From positions 1 to 64,000 of the forward strand of contig NZ_QPNC01000004.1 in NCBI RefSeq assembly GCF_003386285.1: a stretch of DNA of 64,000 nt. Reading direction: 5' to 3'. The translations under genes were made by a program, and so were the position numbers. Shown piece after piece: positions 27,623 to 35,910 of this stretch (its first letter is position 1; every line of letters starts with the position of its first letter). The DNA is from Nocardiopsis sp. FIRDI 009. Its GTDB lineage: Bacteria > Actinomycetota > Actinomycetes > Streptosporangiales > Streptosporangiaceae. The notes below the pieces were generated by a model. That model saw nothing but the letters and a program-made list of their open reading frames with translations, was not told the DNA's origin and ran no database searches.

Positions 27623-28639
27623 ATGAAGGCTGCGGTCGTACCAAGCCCGGGGAAGGAATGGGAGATCACCGAGGTCCCCCGCCCGTCCCCCGGACCGTGC
27701 GAGGTCCTCGTACGAGTCCACGCATGCGGTCTGTGCCACAACGACGTCCTGATCGGCCGGGGAGCGTTTCCCTTTCTCGGGGACGGGCCGATCATCACCG
27801 GGCACGAGGCCGTGGGCGAGATCGTGGAGGTGGGAGCGGGCGTGACGACCCGCGGTGTCGGCGACAGGGTCGGGGTTCCGTGGGTCCAGGCGTCCTGCGG
27901 ACGCTGCGAGCACTGCTCCCGCGACACCTCCCTCACCGGGTTGACCGCCATGGCCTGTGCGGCGCCCCGGGCCACCGGGGTCACCGTCCAGGGGGGACAC
28001 GCCGAGTACATCGTCGCCGCGGCCGACGGGACCGCGCTCCTTCCCGAGAGCCTCTCCTACACCGCCGCGGCACCGATCCTGTGCGCGGGCTACACGGCCT
28101 GGAGCGCGCTCGTCGATGCCCGACCCCAACCGCTCGACCGGGTGGCCGTCGTCGGCATCGGCGGGATCGGGCACCTGGCGCTCCAGTACGCGCGGACCTG
28201 CGGCTTCGAGACGATCGCGGTCACCCGGTCCCCGGACAAGGCCGAGCTCGCGTCCGTGCTGGGGGCTGACGAGGTCGTCTCCGACGGAGCCGGGCTGCGC
28301 GCCGTCGGCGGCGCGGACGTCATCGTGGCCGCCACCCCGGACCACCGGCAGTCGTCGGACGCGCTCCAGGGCCTCAACGCCAGGGGGCGGTTCGTCCTGG
28401 TGGGCATCGACCCCGAGGGCACCTTCACCCTCGGAGCCCGCAGCCCCCTCTGGGCACGGGGGCAGCAGATCATCGGCAGCACCCAGGCGGGCCCCGAGCG
28501 GCTGGCCGAGGCCCTGGACATGGCCGCGTCGGGCCGGGTGAGCGCCATGGTCGAGACCTTCTCCAAGGAGAGGGTCGCCGAGGCCGTCAACCGCATGGTC
28601 GAGGGCCGGACACGCTTCCGCGCCGTCATCACCTACTGA
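27623..28639 (+). CDS. Zinc-type alcohol dehydrogenase (MDR family)
   Basis: 338 residues from ATG 27623, preceded by GGGGAGGA. Catalytic zinc ligands lie in ACGLCHND (about residue 35) and GHEAVGEIVEVG (about 61). The nucleotide-binding motif is GIGGIGHLAL (about 174). The structural-zinc lobe keeps three Cys (SCGRCEHC), but the fourth, normally in an ETLC-like position, is lost. A Cys six residues further on might substitute, or this site may not bind zinc. Related to YjgB/cinnamyl-alcohol-dehydrogenase-like enzymes. It heads the operon with the solute-binding homologue, A-T didomain and E1/lipoyl genes, so it may interconvert an alcohol and aldehyde or ketone precursor of the peripheral acyl group. 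Confidence 0.82.
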   Translation: MKAAVVPSPGKEWEITEVPRPSPGPCEVLVRVHACGLCHNDVLIGRGAFPFLGDGPIITGHEAVGEIVEVGAGVTTRGVGDRVGVPWVQASCGRCEHCSRDTSLTGLTAMACAAPRATGVTVQGGHAEYIVAAADGTALLPESLSYTAAAPILCAGYTAWSALVDARPQPLDRVAVVGIGGIGHLALQYARTCGFETIAVTRSPDKAELASVLGADEVVSDGAGLRAVGGADVIVAATPDHRQSSDALQGLNARGRFVLVGIDPEGTFTLGARSPLWARGQQIIGSTQAGPERLAEALDMAASGRVSAMVETFSKERVAEAVNRMVEGRTRFRAVITY

Positions 28640-28653
28640 CCGGAGGAAACCCC

Positions 28654-30021
28654 ATGACGTCGGAGGTCCCATCGGGCACGGACACCTCACGCACGCGTGT
28701 GGAGGTCTGGCTCAACGAGTACCCGCTCCCCGACCACAGTGACGGGATACGGGAGGCGGCCCGCAGGTTCGAGCACGAGCACCCCGACATCCGGGTGGAC
28801 ATCTCCACCCACGATTTCCGCTCCCACCCCTCGGCCGTACGCGAGTCGGTCGCCCGCGGAGCGCGGCCGGCCGTCGTCCAGTACTTCTACTCCGCCGCGC
28901 AGGAGGCGAGGGACGCCGTCCTCGACGACGGAACACCCCTGTTCACTCCGATCGACAAGGCCGTCGGAGGTCGGAGCGAGATCCTGGGCGTGCCCGTCGT
29001 CCACGACGACCTCATCCCGGCCGTGCGCGACTACTACAGCTACGACGGCTCGTTCACGGCGATGCCGCTGCTCACCTCCACCACGCTGCTGTACGCCAAC
29101 ACCTCCCTCCTGCGCGCCGCGGGCGTGTCCGACCTGCCCAGGACCTGGGCGGAGCTGGAGGAGGCGTGCCGCAGGGTCACCGCCGCCCCGGGCGGCCCCC
29201 CGCACGGGGTGACCTGGCCCAACCACGGGTGGATCATCCAGCAGTTCGTCGCCCTGCAGGGCGCCCTCCTGGCGGACGGGGCCAACGGCAGGCACGGCCG
29301 GGCCAGGACGGTGGACCTGACCTCGGAGGCGATGCTGGCCTACGTCGACTGGTGCCGGCGCCTGCACTCGGACGGCCTGTACCTGTACACCGGGAACTGG
29401 GGGGACGGGCCGGGGTTCGCCAGCTGGCGGGACAACTTCGCGGTGTTCGCCGAACAGCGGACGGCCTTCGTGCTGAGCTCCTCCGTGGACGCCGAGCAGA
29501 TGGTCGGGACCGGTCGGGAACAGGGTTTCTCCGTGGCCCTGGCCCCCCTGCCGTACAACGGCGACCGGCCGCGCGCGGGGACCATGGTCGGCGGCGACTC
29601 GCTCTGGCTGTGTTCGGGGCTCGACCCTCGGGTCGAGGACGCCGCCCTGGCGTTCCTCCAGTACCTCCTGTCCCCCGAGAACATCGCCGCGCGGCACCGC
29701 CGGGTGCGCTCCGTCCCGGTGACGCGCTCCTCGGTCGAACTGCTCGAACGCGAGGGCTGGTTCGCCCAACACCCGCACGAGCGCGTGGCCGCCGACGCGC
29801 TCTCCGCCTCCTCCGGGGCGCCCGAGACGCTCGGCGCGGTCCTCAGCGGCTTCGACGAGATCCAGGACGAGATGACCCGGGCGGTGCACGACATCCTCAC
29901 CGACGGCACGGAGCCGAGGGAACGGCTCCTGCTCGCCTCGCAACGGGCCGGGGACGTGCTCAGCCGGGGCGAGGCACACCCGCACGACCCGCGATCCTCG
30001 GAGGGCCGAGATGACACCTGA
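28654..30021 (+). CDS. Cytosolic solute-binding-protein homologue 2
   Basis: 455 residues, ATG with GGAGGA 6 nt upstream. Paralogue of the 17,300 protein: both share DYxSYxGSxxAMP-like, APGGPxHGVTW, DGxYLYTG, FAEQRxAFVxSSSV and GWFxxxPHxRVA segments through their whole length. As there, no signal peptide, lipobox or membrane segment is present, and no ABC transporter partner is encoded. It lies 14 bp after the alcohol dehydrogenase and overlaps the A-T didomain gene by 11 bp, so it is translated with a biosynthetic enzyme rather than with a transporter. A role as an intracellular binding protein for an intermediate or the product is plausible but unproven. Confidence 0.72.
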   Translation: MTSEVPSGTDTSRTRVEVWLNEYPLPDHSDGIREAARRFEHEHPDIRVDISTHDFRSHPSAVRESVARGARPAVVQYFYSAAQEARDAVLDDGTPLFTPIDKAVGGRSEILGVPVVHDDLIPAVRDYYSYDGSFTAMPLLTSTTLLYANTSLLRAAGVSDLPRTWAELEEACRRVTAAPGGPPHGVTWPNHGWIIQQFVALQGALLADGANGRHGRARTVDLTSEAMLAYVDWCRRLHSDGLYLYTGNWGDGPGFASWRDNFAVFAEQRTAFVLSSSVDAEQMVGTGREQGFSVALAPLPYNGDRPRAGTMVGGDSLWLCSGLDPRVEDAALAFLQYLLSPENIAARHRRVRSVPVTRSSVELLEREGWFAQHPHERVAADALSASSGAPETLGAVLSGFDEIQDEMTRAVHDILTDGTEPRERLLLASQRAGDVLSRGEAHPHDPRSSEGRDDT

Positions 30022-31783
30022 CACCGCACACGACCTCTTCTCCCTCAGGGCCCGTGAGGCCCCCGACTCCGTCGCGGTGGTCTCGGGCGGTCGGCGTACG
30101 AGCTACCGGGAGCTGGCGCAGGACTCCGACCGGCTGGCGCTGCGCCTGCGGGCCGCGGGGGTGCGACCGGGGGATCCGGTGGCACTCCTCATGGAGAGGT
30201 CCACCGCGCTGTTCACCGCCGTGCTGGCCGTCCTCAAGGCGGGCGCCTGCTACCTCCCGCTGCACGACGCCCACCCCGACCCACGGCTGGAGCGGATCCT
30301 CGAACGGGCGGGCCGTCCCCTGGTCCTGGCCGACCGCGCCTCGGTGTCGGCCCGCCCGGAGCTGACCCGCGGGGCCCTCGTCGTGGACGACGGCGGGACC
30401 GCCCGGGCGCCAGGCACCGCCGACACGGCCGCCGCGCCAACCGCGGAGGTCTCCCCCGACTCCCCCGCCTACGTCATGTTCACCTCCGGATCGTCGGGGG
30501 AGCCGAAGGGCGTGTGCGTCAGCCACTCCAACGTGCTCGACTTCGTGCGCGACCCCTGCTGGGACACCGGACACCACCTGCGCGTCCTCATGGTGGCGCC
30601 GCACGCCTTCAGCGTCTCCACCTACGAGGTACTGGTACCGCTGCTGCGGGGCGGCACCGTCGTGGTGGCACCGCCGGGGCCCGTCGGGGTCACCGACCTG
30701 CGCCGGTTGCTCCGCGAGCACGAGATCACCGGGCTGCACCTCACGGCCGGACTGTTCCGGGTCGTGGCCGAGGAGGACCCCGACTGCCTGGCACCGGTCC
30801 GCGAGGTCCTGACCGGCGGTGACGTGGTCTCCGCTGACGCGGTCAGGCGTGTCATGACCGCCTGTCCCGACGTGGTGGTCCGCACGACCTACGGTGCCAC
30901 GGAGACGACGCTGTTCACCGTCAGCGCGCCCGTCCCCGAACCGCCAGACCCCGGAACCCGGCTGCCCGTGGGGCGCCCGATGGCCGGCGTCGACGCGCGC
31001 ATCCTCGACGAGGAGGGCCGACCGGTCCCGAAGGGGGTGACGGGTGAACTCCACCTGAGCGGCCCGCGCCTGTCGCTCGGCTACCTCGGCCGCCCGGACC
31101 TGACCGACGAGCGGTTCACGCGGGCGCCCGACGGCTCCGGCCGGCGCACGTTCAGGACCGGGGACCTGGCCCGGTGGACCGACGACGGCATGATCCAGTA
31201 CGTGGGCCGGATGGACCAGCAGGTGAAGATCCGCGGCTTCCGCGTCGAGCCGGGCGAGGTCGAGGCGATCCTGTCCGGGATGCCCGAGGTCGCGCACGCC
31301 ACCGTCGTGCCGAGGGAGTTCCGCCCCGGGGACACGCGGCTGGCCGCCTACGTCGTTCCCGCGGCCGGGCGCGTGGTGGACCTGGACGAGGCGCGTGCCC
31401 TGCTCAGGAGTCTGCTGCCCGACTACATGGTCCCCGCGGGGTTCGCGGTGATGTCGGCGCTGCCGCTGACCCCCAACGGGAAGGTGGACCGCGCCGCGCT
31501 GCCCCCCGTCACCGCCGACCGGGGCGGCGGCAGGGAGACTCCGCGCACGGCCACGGAGAAGACGGTGTGCGCCCTGTTCGCCGATGTGATCGGCGCGCGG
31601 GACGTCGGACCCGACGACGACTTCTTCCAGCTCGGCGGTCAGTCCCTCCTGGCCGTGCGCCTCCTGAACCGGCTGGAGGCGGAGACCGGCGTGGCGTTGG
31701 GTGTCAACGTCCTGCTGGACTCCCCCACCGTCAGCGCGTTGGCCGCCGAGGTGGACCGGCGTGTGACGGGGGTCCGGCAGTGA
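30011..31783 (+). CDS. NRPS adenylation-carrier (A-T) didomain
   Basis: 590 residues, ATG with GGAGGG 6 nt upstream, overlapping the previous gene by 11 bp. The adenylation domain (about 1-500) has P-loop FTSGSSGEPKG, the YGATETT motif, GRMDQQVKIRGFR, and catalytic Lys491 in PNGKVD. The carrier domain (about 515-590) has the phosphopantetheine Ser545 in GGQSLL. The A4 motif reads AFSVSTYE, giving Ser201 where alpha-amino-acid-activating domains have the carboxyl-pairing Asp (GrsA Asp235). The substrate is therefore probably not an ordinary alpha-amino acid; an aryl, beta-amino or other carboxylic acid is more likely. It corresponds to SgcC1 plus SgcC2 of C-1027, here fused. The free condensation enzyme is the likely downstream partner. 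Confidence 0.87.
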   Translation: MTPDTAHDLFSLRAREAPDSVAVVSGGRRTSYRELAQDSDRLALRLRAAGVRPGDPVALLMERSTALFTAVLAVLKAGACYLPLHDAHPDPRLERILERAGRPLVLADRASVSARPELTRGALVVDDGGTARAPGTADTAAAPTAEVSPDSPAYVMFTSGSSGEPKGVCVSHSNVLDFVRDPCWDTGHHLRVLMVAPHAFSVSTYEVLVPLLRGGTVVVAPPGPVGVTDLRRLLREHEITGLHLTAGLFRVVAEEDPDCLAPVREVLTGGDVVSADAVRRVMTACPDVVVRTTYGATETTLFTVSAPVPEPPDPGTRLPVGRPMAGVDARILDEEGRPVPKGVTGELHLSGPRLSLGYLGRPDLTDERFTRAPDGSGRRTFRTGDLARWTDDGMIQYVGRMDQQVKIRGFRVEPGEVEAILSGMPEVAHATVVPREFRPGDTRLAAYVVPAAGRVVDLDEARALLRSLLPDYMVPAGFAVMSALPLTPNGKVDRAALPPVTADRGGGRETPRTATEKTVCALFADVIGARDVGPDDDFFQLGGQSLLAVRLLNRLEAETGVALGVNVLLDSPTVSALAAEVDRRVTGVRQ

Positions 31784-32856
31784 GCGGGGCGGAGGGGCAG
31801 CCCCTGCGGCTGCTGGACGCCGAGGGCGTCTACCGGGACCACCCCGACCTGCGGGCCGACTTCGACGAGGCGCAGATCCGGGGCCTGTACCGGGACATGG
31901 CGATGGTCCGGCGCCTGGACACCGAGTGCCTGGCCCTGGCCAGGCAGGGGGAGCTCGCGGTGTGGACCCCCCTGAGCGGCCAGGAGGCGGCCCAGGTCGG
32001 ATCCGCCCGTTCCCTGCTCCCCGGGGACATGGCGTTCCCCACCTACCGCGACCACGGCGTCGCCTGGTGCCGCGGGGTGCCTCCGGCGGCGCTGCTGGCG
32101 CACTTCAGGGGCGTCGCTCACTCGGGGTGGGATCCGCGGGAGTACCGGCTGCACCCCTACTCCGTCGTCGTGGGCGGCCACGCCCTGCACGCCGTCGGGT
32201 ACGCCATGGGTGCGGCGGCCCAGGGAACGGCCGACGCGGCGATCGCGTACCTGGGCGACGGCGCCATGAGCCAGGGCGAGGTCAACGAGGCCTTCGTCTG
32301 GGCGGCCGCCCGGCGCGCCCCCGTGGTCTTCGTGTGCCAGAACAACCAGTGGGCCATCTCCGAACCGGTGGAGCGGCAGTCCGCCGTGCCGCTCGCGGAA
32401 CGGGCGCGGGGGTTCGGTTTCCCCGGAGTCCGGGTGGACGGCAACGACGTGCTGGCGTGCCGGGCGGTGGTCCGCGACGCCTTGGCTCGGGCCCGGTCCG
32501 GGCACGGCCCGACGTTGGTGGAGGCCGTCACCTACCGCATGGGGCCGCACACCTCGTCCGACGACCCGCGGCGCTACCGGACGGCCGAGGAGGAGCGGGT
32601 CTGGCTCCGGCGCGACCCCCTGGCGCGGCTGAGGACGCACCTGTCGCGGACCGACACGGATCCGGAGAAGTTCCTGGCCTCCGTCGACGAGGACTGCGAC
32701 GCCCTGGCCCGGGAGCTGCGACACGCCTGCCGGACCCTGCCCGACCCCCGGCCCGGGGAGATCTGGGAGCACGTCTACGCGCAGACGCACCCGCTCGTCG
32801 CGGAGGAGCGGGGCTGGTACGCCGACTACCTGGACTCGTTCGAGGAGACCCCATGA
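31780..32856 (+). CDS. 2-oxoacid dehydrogenase E1 component, alpha subunit
   Basis: 358 residues from GTG 31780, overlapping the A-T stop as GTGA. Thiamine-diphosphate-binding motif GDGAMSQGEVNEAF...QNN (about residues 157-188) and the phosphorylation-loop-like YRMGPHTSSDDPRRYR (about 252) place it with the alpha subunits of pyruvate and branched-chain 2-oxoacid dehydrogenases of the alpha2beta2 type. It would decarboxylate a 2-oxo acid and, with the beta subunit, pass the acyl group to a lipoyl arm. The gene lies immediately upstream of E1 beta and a stand-alone lipoyl domain, all coupled to an A-T didomain, which is unusual. The preferred 2-oxo acid cannot be read from the sequence. Confidence 0.87.
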   Translation: MSGAEGQPLRLLDAEGVYRDHPDLRADFDEAQIRGLYRDMAMVRRLDTECLALARQGELAVWTPLSGQEAAQVGSARSLLPGDMAFPTYRDHGVAWCRGVPPAALLAHFRGVAHSGWDPREYRLHPYSVVVGGHALHAVGYAMGAAAQGTADAAIAYLGDGAMSQGEVNEAFVWAAARRAPVVFVCQNNQWAISEPVERQSAVPLAERARGFGFPGVRVDGNDVLACRAVVRDALARARSGHGPTLVEAVTYRMGPHTSSDDPRRYRTAEEERVWLRRDPLARLRTHLSRTDTDPEKFLASVDEDCDALARELRHACRTLPDPRPGEIWEHVYAQTHPLVAEERGWYADYLDSFEETP

Positions 32857-33845
32857 CGACGACGACCGAGCCCTCGACGGGGACGACGATGTCCCTGTCG
32901 CGGGCGCTCAACACCGGCCTGCGCGCGGCCCTGGCGGACGACCCCGCCGTCCTGGTCATGGGCGAGGACGTGGGCACCCTCGGCGGGGTCTTCCGGGTGA
33001 CCGACGGCCTGGCCGCCGAGTTCGGCTCGGACCGTGTCATGGACACGCCGCTGGGGGAGGCGGGGATCGTCGGCACGGCCGTCGGGATGGCCCTGCGTGG
33101 ACTGCGGCCGGTCTGCGAGATCCAGTTCGACGGCTTCGTCTTCCCCGCGTTCAACCAGATCACCACCCAGCTCGCCCACCTGTCCTCGCGTACCCGGGGG
33201 GCCGCACACCTCCCCCTGGTCATCCGGATCCCCTTCGGGGGCGGCATCGGCGCGGCCGAGCACCACGGCGAGTCCCCCGAGGCCTACTTCACCCACACCC
33301 CCGGCCTGCGGGTCGTGGCCTGCTCCACACCGGCGGACGCGCACACGATGATCCGCCAAGCCGTGGCCTGCCCGGATCCGGTCGTGTTCTTCGAGCCCAA
33401 ACAGCTGTACTGGGAGCGGGGCCCCGTCGACACGGACCTGGGCTCCGCGCCGGCCATGGACCGCGCCGTCGTCGTGCGCGAGGGCTCTGACGCCACCCTC
33501 CTGGCCTACGGGCCGACCGTACGCACCTGCCTGGACGCGGCCGAGGCCGACGAGGAGCGTTCCCTGGAGGTGATCGACCTGCGCTCGCTCAACCCCCTGG
33601 ACACGGCGACGGTGGCCGCGTCGGTGGCCAGGACCGGCGGGTGCGTGGTGGTGCACGAGGCCCCGGTCTTCGGGGGGTACGGTGCGGAGGTCGCCGCGAG
33701 GGTCACCGAGCACTGCTTCGACGCGCTGCGCACTCCGGTCCGGCGGGTGGGCGGATTCTGCGCCCCCTACCCGCCCTCCCGTCTGGAACACCACTACCTG
33801 CCCGACCTGGACCGCGTCCTGGACGCGGTCGACCGGACCTGGTGA
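32853..33845 (+). CDS. 2-oxoacid dehydrogenase E1 component, beta subunit
   Basis: 330 residues, ATG with GAGGAG 6 nt upstream, overlapping E1 alpha as ATGA. The N-terminal half is the transketolase pyrimidine-binding domain ([15 protein letters not shown], about residue 33; [17 protein letters not shown], about 65), including the Glu that activates thiamine diphosphate. The C-terminal transketolase domain has [10 protein letters not shown] (about 240) and [16 protein letters not shown] (about 265). It pairs with the alpha subunit to form the active site. The pair looks intact, so loss of the downstream E2 is not simply decay of a whole complex. An internal ATG 11 codons in is an alternative start. 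Confidence 0.87.
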   Translation: MTTTTEPSTGTTMSLSRALNTGLRAALADDPAVLVMGEDVGTLGGVFRVTDGLAAEFGSDRVMDTPLGEAGIVGTAVGMALRGLRPVCEIQFDGFVFPAFNQITTQLAHLSSRTRGAAHLPLVIRIPFGGGIGAAEHHGESPEAYFTHTPGLRVVACSTPADAHTMIRQAVACPDPVVFFEPKQLYWERGPVDTDLGSAPAMDRAVVVREGSDATLLAYGPTVRTCLDAAEADEERSLEVIDLRSLNPLDTATVAASVARTGGCVVVHEAPVFGGYGAEVAARVTEHCFDALRTPVRRVGGFCAPYPPSRLEHHYLPDLDRVLDAVDRTW

Positions 33846-33850
33846 GGCGT

Positions 33851-34225
33851 ATGGGACGACGTTACTTCCGCCTGCCCGACGTGGGTGAGGGGCTCACCGA
33901 GGCGGAGATCCTCCGGTGGCTGGTCGCCTCCGGGGACAGGGTGGACGTGAACCAGCCGGTGGTCGAGGTCGAGACCGCCAAGTCCGCCGTGGAACTGCCC
34001 TGCCCCTTCACCGGAGTCGTCACCGAACTCCTGGTGGAGGAGGGGACCGTCGCCGCGGTGGGCACCGCGCTGATCTCCGTCGAGGTCGGGGACGGCCCGG
34101 ACGACGACGGTGGCGCCGAGGCGCCGATGCTGGTGGGGCACGGCGCCCGGCGCCACCGGCCGACGCGCAGGCGCCGCCGCAGGCCCCAGGGCGGGGGCCA
34201 GGACGCGGAGCGGGAAGGAGGCTGA
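33851..34225 (+). CDS. Stand-alone lipoyl carrier (E2 remnant)
   Basis: 124 residues. Residues 1-78 are a complete biotinyl/lipoyl domain: [13 protein letters not shown], with the lipoylated Lys44 in the ETAKSAVE turn. The segment [11 protein letters not shown] then matches the linker that in E2 proteins leads to the E3-binding domain. The protein ends 30 residues later in an Arg-rich tail, with no E3-binding or acyltransferase catalytic domain, and none is found in other frames downstream. ATG 33851 was used; a GTG at 33842 overlapping the E1 beta stop (GTGA) is also possible. It may be a truncated E2 or a dedicated lipoyl acyl carrier; tight coupling and a full lipoyl fold favour function. 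Confidence 0.78.
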   Translation: MGRRYFRLPDVGEGLTEAEILRWLVASGDRVDVNQPVVEVETAKSAVELPCPFTGVVTELLVEEGTVAAVGTALISVEVGDGPDDDGGAEAPMLVGHGARRHRPTRRRRRRPQGGGQDAEREGG

Positions 34226-34226
34226 G

Positions 34227-34289
34227 ACGTGTGAGACGGGAGGGGCGGGGCGCACCGTCGGTGCGCCCCGCCCCTCCCGTCTCACACGT
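34227..34289. terminator. 29-bp perfect terminator hairpin
   Basis: Perfect 29-bp inverted repeat (34227-34255 with 34261-34289) around a 5-nt loop, between the convergent lipoyl and HpaB-like genes. Its right arm includes the last codons and stop of the HpaB-like gene. It is the longest hairpin in the window and would stop transcription from both sides. Confidence 0.85.
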
Positions 34290-35832
34290 CGTCGGATCCG
34301 TCGCGGAGCAGGTCCCTGCCGGCCTCCCGCAGTCCGTTGAAGGAACGCAGGTCGGGAACGGTCCACCCGGTCAGGTCGTACTCTCCCATGCAGGTGTCGA
34401 CGAACTCCTTGAAGGCGTCCATCTCCCCCGAGGAGACCTGCGACCGGAGGAGTTCGATCCGGGTGTTCTCGTGGCTGCCCGCGTAGTTGCGTTCGTAGAG
34501 TTCGTGGCGCCCGCCGAACTCCGTCCCCGTGGCGTCCCACAGCAGCTTCATGACCTTGGTGCGCTCCTCGGCCCCCGCCCCGCCCGTCCCGCGGACGTAC
34601 CTGTCGAGGTAGGGCCGCACCTCGGGGGACAGCAGGTCCTCCACCCCGGAGCTGACGTACACGAGGGCGCTGGCGACGTCCTGTCGGACGATCTCCACCA
34701 CGCGGGGGTAGCCGACCTGCATGAACCACCGGTAGGCCATGACGTAGCGCCGGTTGGGCAGCAGCGCGCCGTCACGCCACTCGACGGGGTTGCGGGCCGC
34801 CGCGTCGGACAGGCCCCAGAAGAGGTCCTTCCAGGCGAGCACCTCGCCCAGGCGGCTCTGGACTCCCCGGTACTCGTGCGTGCCGGTCATCTCCAGCGCC
34901 CTGGCGAGGAGGCCGGCGATGAACTCCAGCTTCACCGCCAGGCGGGTGCAGCCGTGGAAGGTGAACCTCTCCGTGAACCCCGAGTGCTCGGCGAACATCT
35001 GGACCTTGCCGACGTTGCCGTAGACGAACACGTTCTCCCAGGGGACGAGCACCTTGTCGAGCACCAGGATCGTGTCGTTCTCGTCCAGGCGCGAGGACAG
35101 GGGGTGGTCGAACGGACTGCCGGTGACGGCCGACGCAGCGGTGTAGGAGGGACGGCACAGCAGTTTCACCCCCGGGGCGTCCATGGGAATGGTCGCCACC
35201 AGCGCGAACTCCCGGCGCCTGATCGGCAGTCCGTAGTGGGCGACGAAGTTGTAGTGCGCGAGGGCCGACCCCGTGGCCACCACCTTGGCGCCGCTGACGA
35301 CCACACCCGCGTCCGTCTCCCGTTCGACGCGGACGAACACGTCCGAGACCTCGTCGGGGGAGCGGTTCCGGTCGACCGGCGGGTGGATGATGGCGTGGTT
35401 CCAGTACAGGACCCTCTCCTGGGACTCCCTGTACCACCGGCGCGCGTTCTCCTCGAAGGGCGCGTAGTAGTCGGCGTTGACTCCGAGGGTGCCGAGGAAG
35501 GACGCCTTGTAGTCGGGGCTGCGTCCCATCCACCCGTAGCTCAGCCGCGACCACGCCGCGATGGCCCGCTGGTCGGCGACGAGGTCGTCCACGGAGCGGG
35601 ACGCGGTGAAGAACTTGTGGGTGAACCCGCCCGAACCCGTGTCGGTGGGCGCGACGAGATCACCGTTGGTCTCGGGGTCGTGCAGGGCGTCGTACAACCG
35701 GGCGGTCATCCGCACGGGGTTGTGGAAGGCCGGGTGGACGGTGACGTCCTTCACACGCTCGCCGTGGAGGTAGACCTCGCGGTCGTCCCTCAGGCTGTCG
35801 ACGTACTCCCGGCCTGTCATCGGTCGGTTCAT
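34282..35832 (-). CDS. HpaB-type FADH2-dependent hydroxylase (SgcC-like)
   Basis: 516 residues from ATG 35832 with GGAG upstream; an upstream in-frame GTG at 35847 is less well supported. Member of the 4-hydroxyphenylacetate 3-monooxygenase large-component family: [20 protein letters not shown] at the start, [12 protein letters not shown] (about 144), [13 protein letters not shown] (about 260), and the C-terminal [16 protein letters not shown] segment. SgcC of the C-1027 pathway is the same type and hydroxylates a carrier-bound tyrosyl substrate. Here it may hydroxylate an aryl group on the A-T didomain. It needs FADH2; the E6-like reductase at 47,345 is the only candidate in the window. Last gene of the long leftward operon, set off by a hairpin. 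Confidence 0.85.
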   Translation of the reverse strand: MNRPMTGREYVDSLRDDREVYLHGERVKDVTVHPAFHNPVRMTARLYDALHDPETNGDLVAPTDTGSGGFTHKFFTASRSVDDLVADQRAIAAWSRLSYGWMGRSPDYKASFLGTLGVNADYYAPFEENARRWYRESQERVLYWNHAIIHPPVDRNRSPDEVSDVFVRVERETDAGVVVSGAKVVATGSALAHYNFVAHYGLPIRRREFALVATIPMDAPGVKLLCRPSYTAASAVTGSPFDHPLSSRLDENDTILVLDKVLVPWENVFVYGNVGKVQMFAEHSGFTERFTFHGCTRLAVKLEFIAGLLARALEMTGTHEYRGVQSRLGEVLAWKDLFWGLSDAAARNPVEWRDGALLPNRRYVMAYRWFMQVGYPRVVEIVRQDVASALVYVSSGVEDLLSPEVRPYLDRYVRGTGGAGAEERTKVMKLLWDATGTEFGGRHELYERNYAGSHENTRIELLRSQVSSGEMDAFKEFVDTCMGEYDLTGWTVPDLRSFNGLREAGRDLLRDGSDDV

Positions 35833-35871
35833 ACGGGAACGCTCCACTTCTCACGCGGGGACCGTCCGGGG

Positions 35872-35900
35872 CGGACGCCGCCCCGGACGGGCCCCTCCGC
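35872..35900 (-). terminator. Hairpin between the MDMPI-like and HpaB-like genes
   Basis: Perfect 12-bp stem (35872-35883 with 35889-35900), 5-nt loop, in the 78-bp gap between two co-directional genes. It could be a terminator of the upstream operon or an attenuator lowering read-through into the hydroxylase gene. Confidence 0.5.
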
Positions 35901-35910
35901 TCCGGACGGG

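Noticed and set aside
17300..30021. An ABC sugar importer
   Set aside because: The two binding-protein homologues have no signal peptides and no permease or ATPase genes accompany them.
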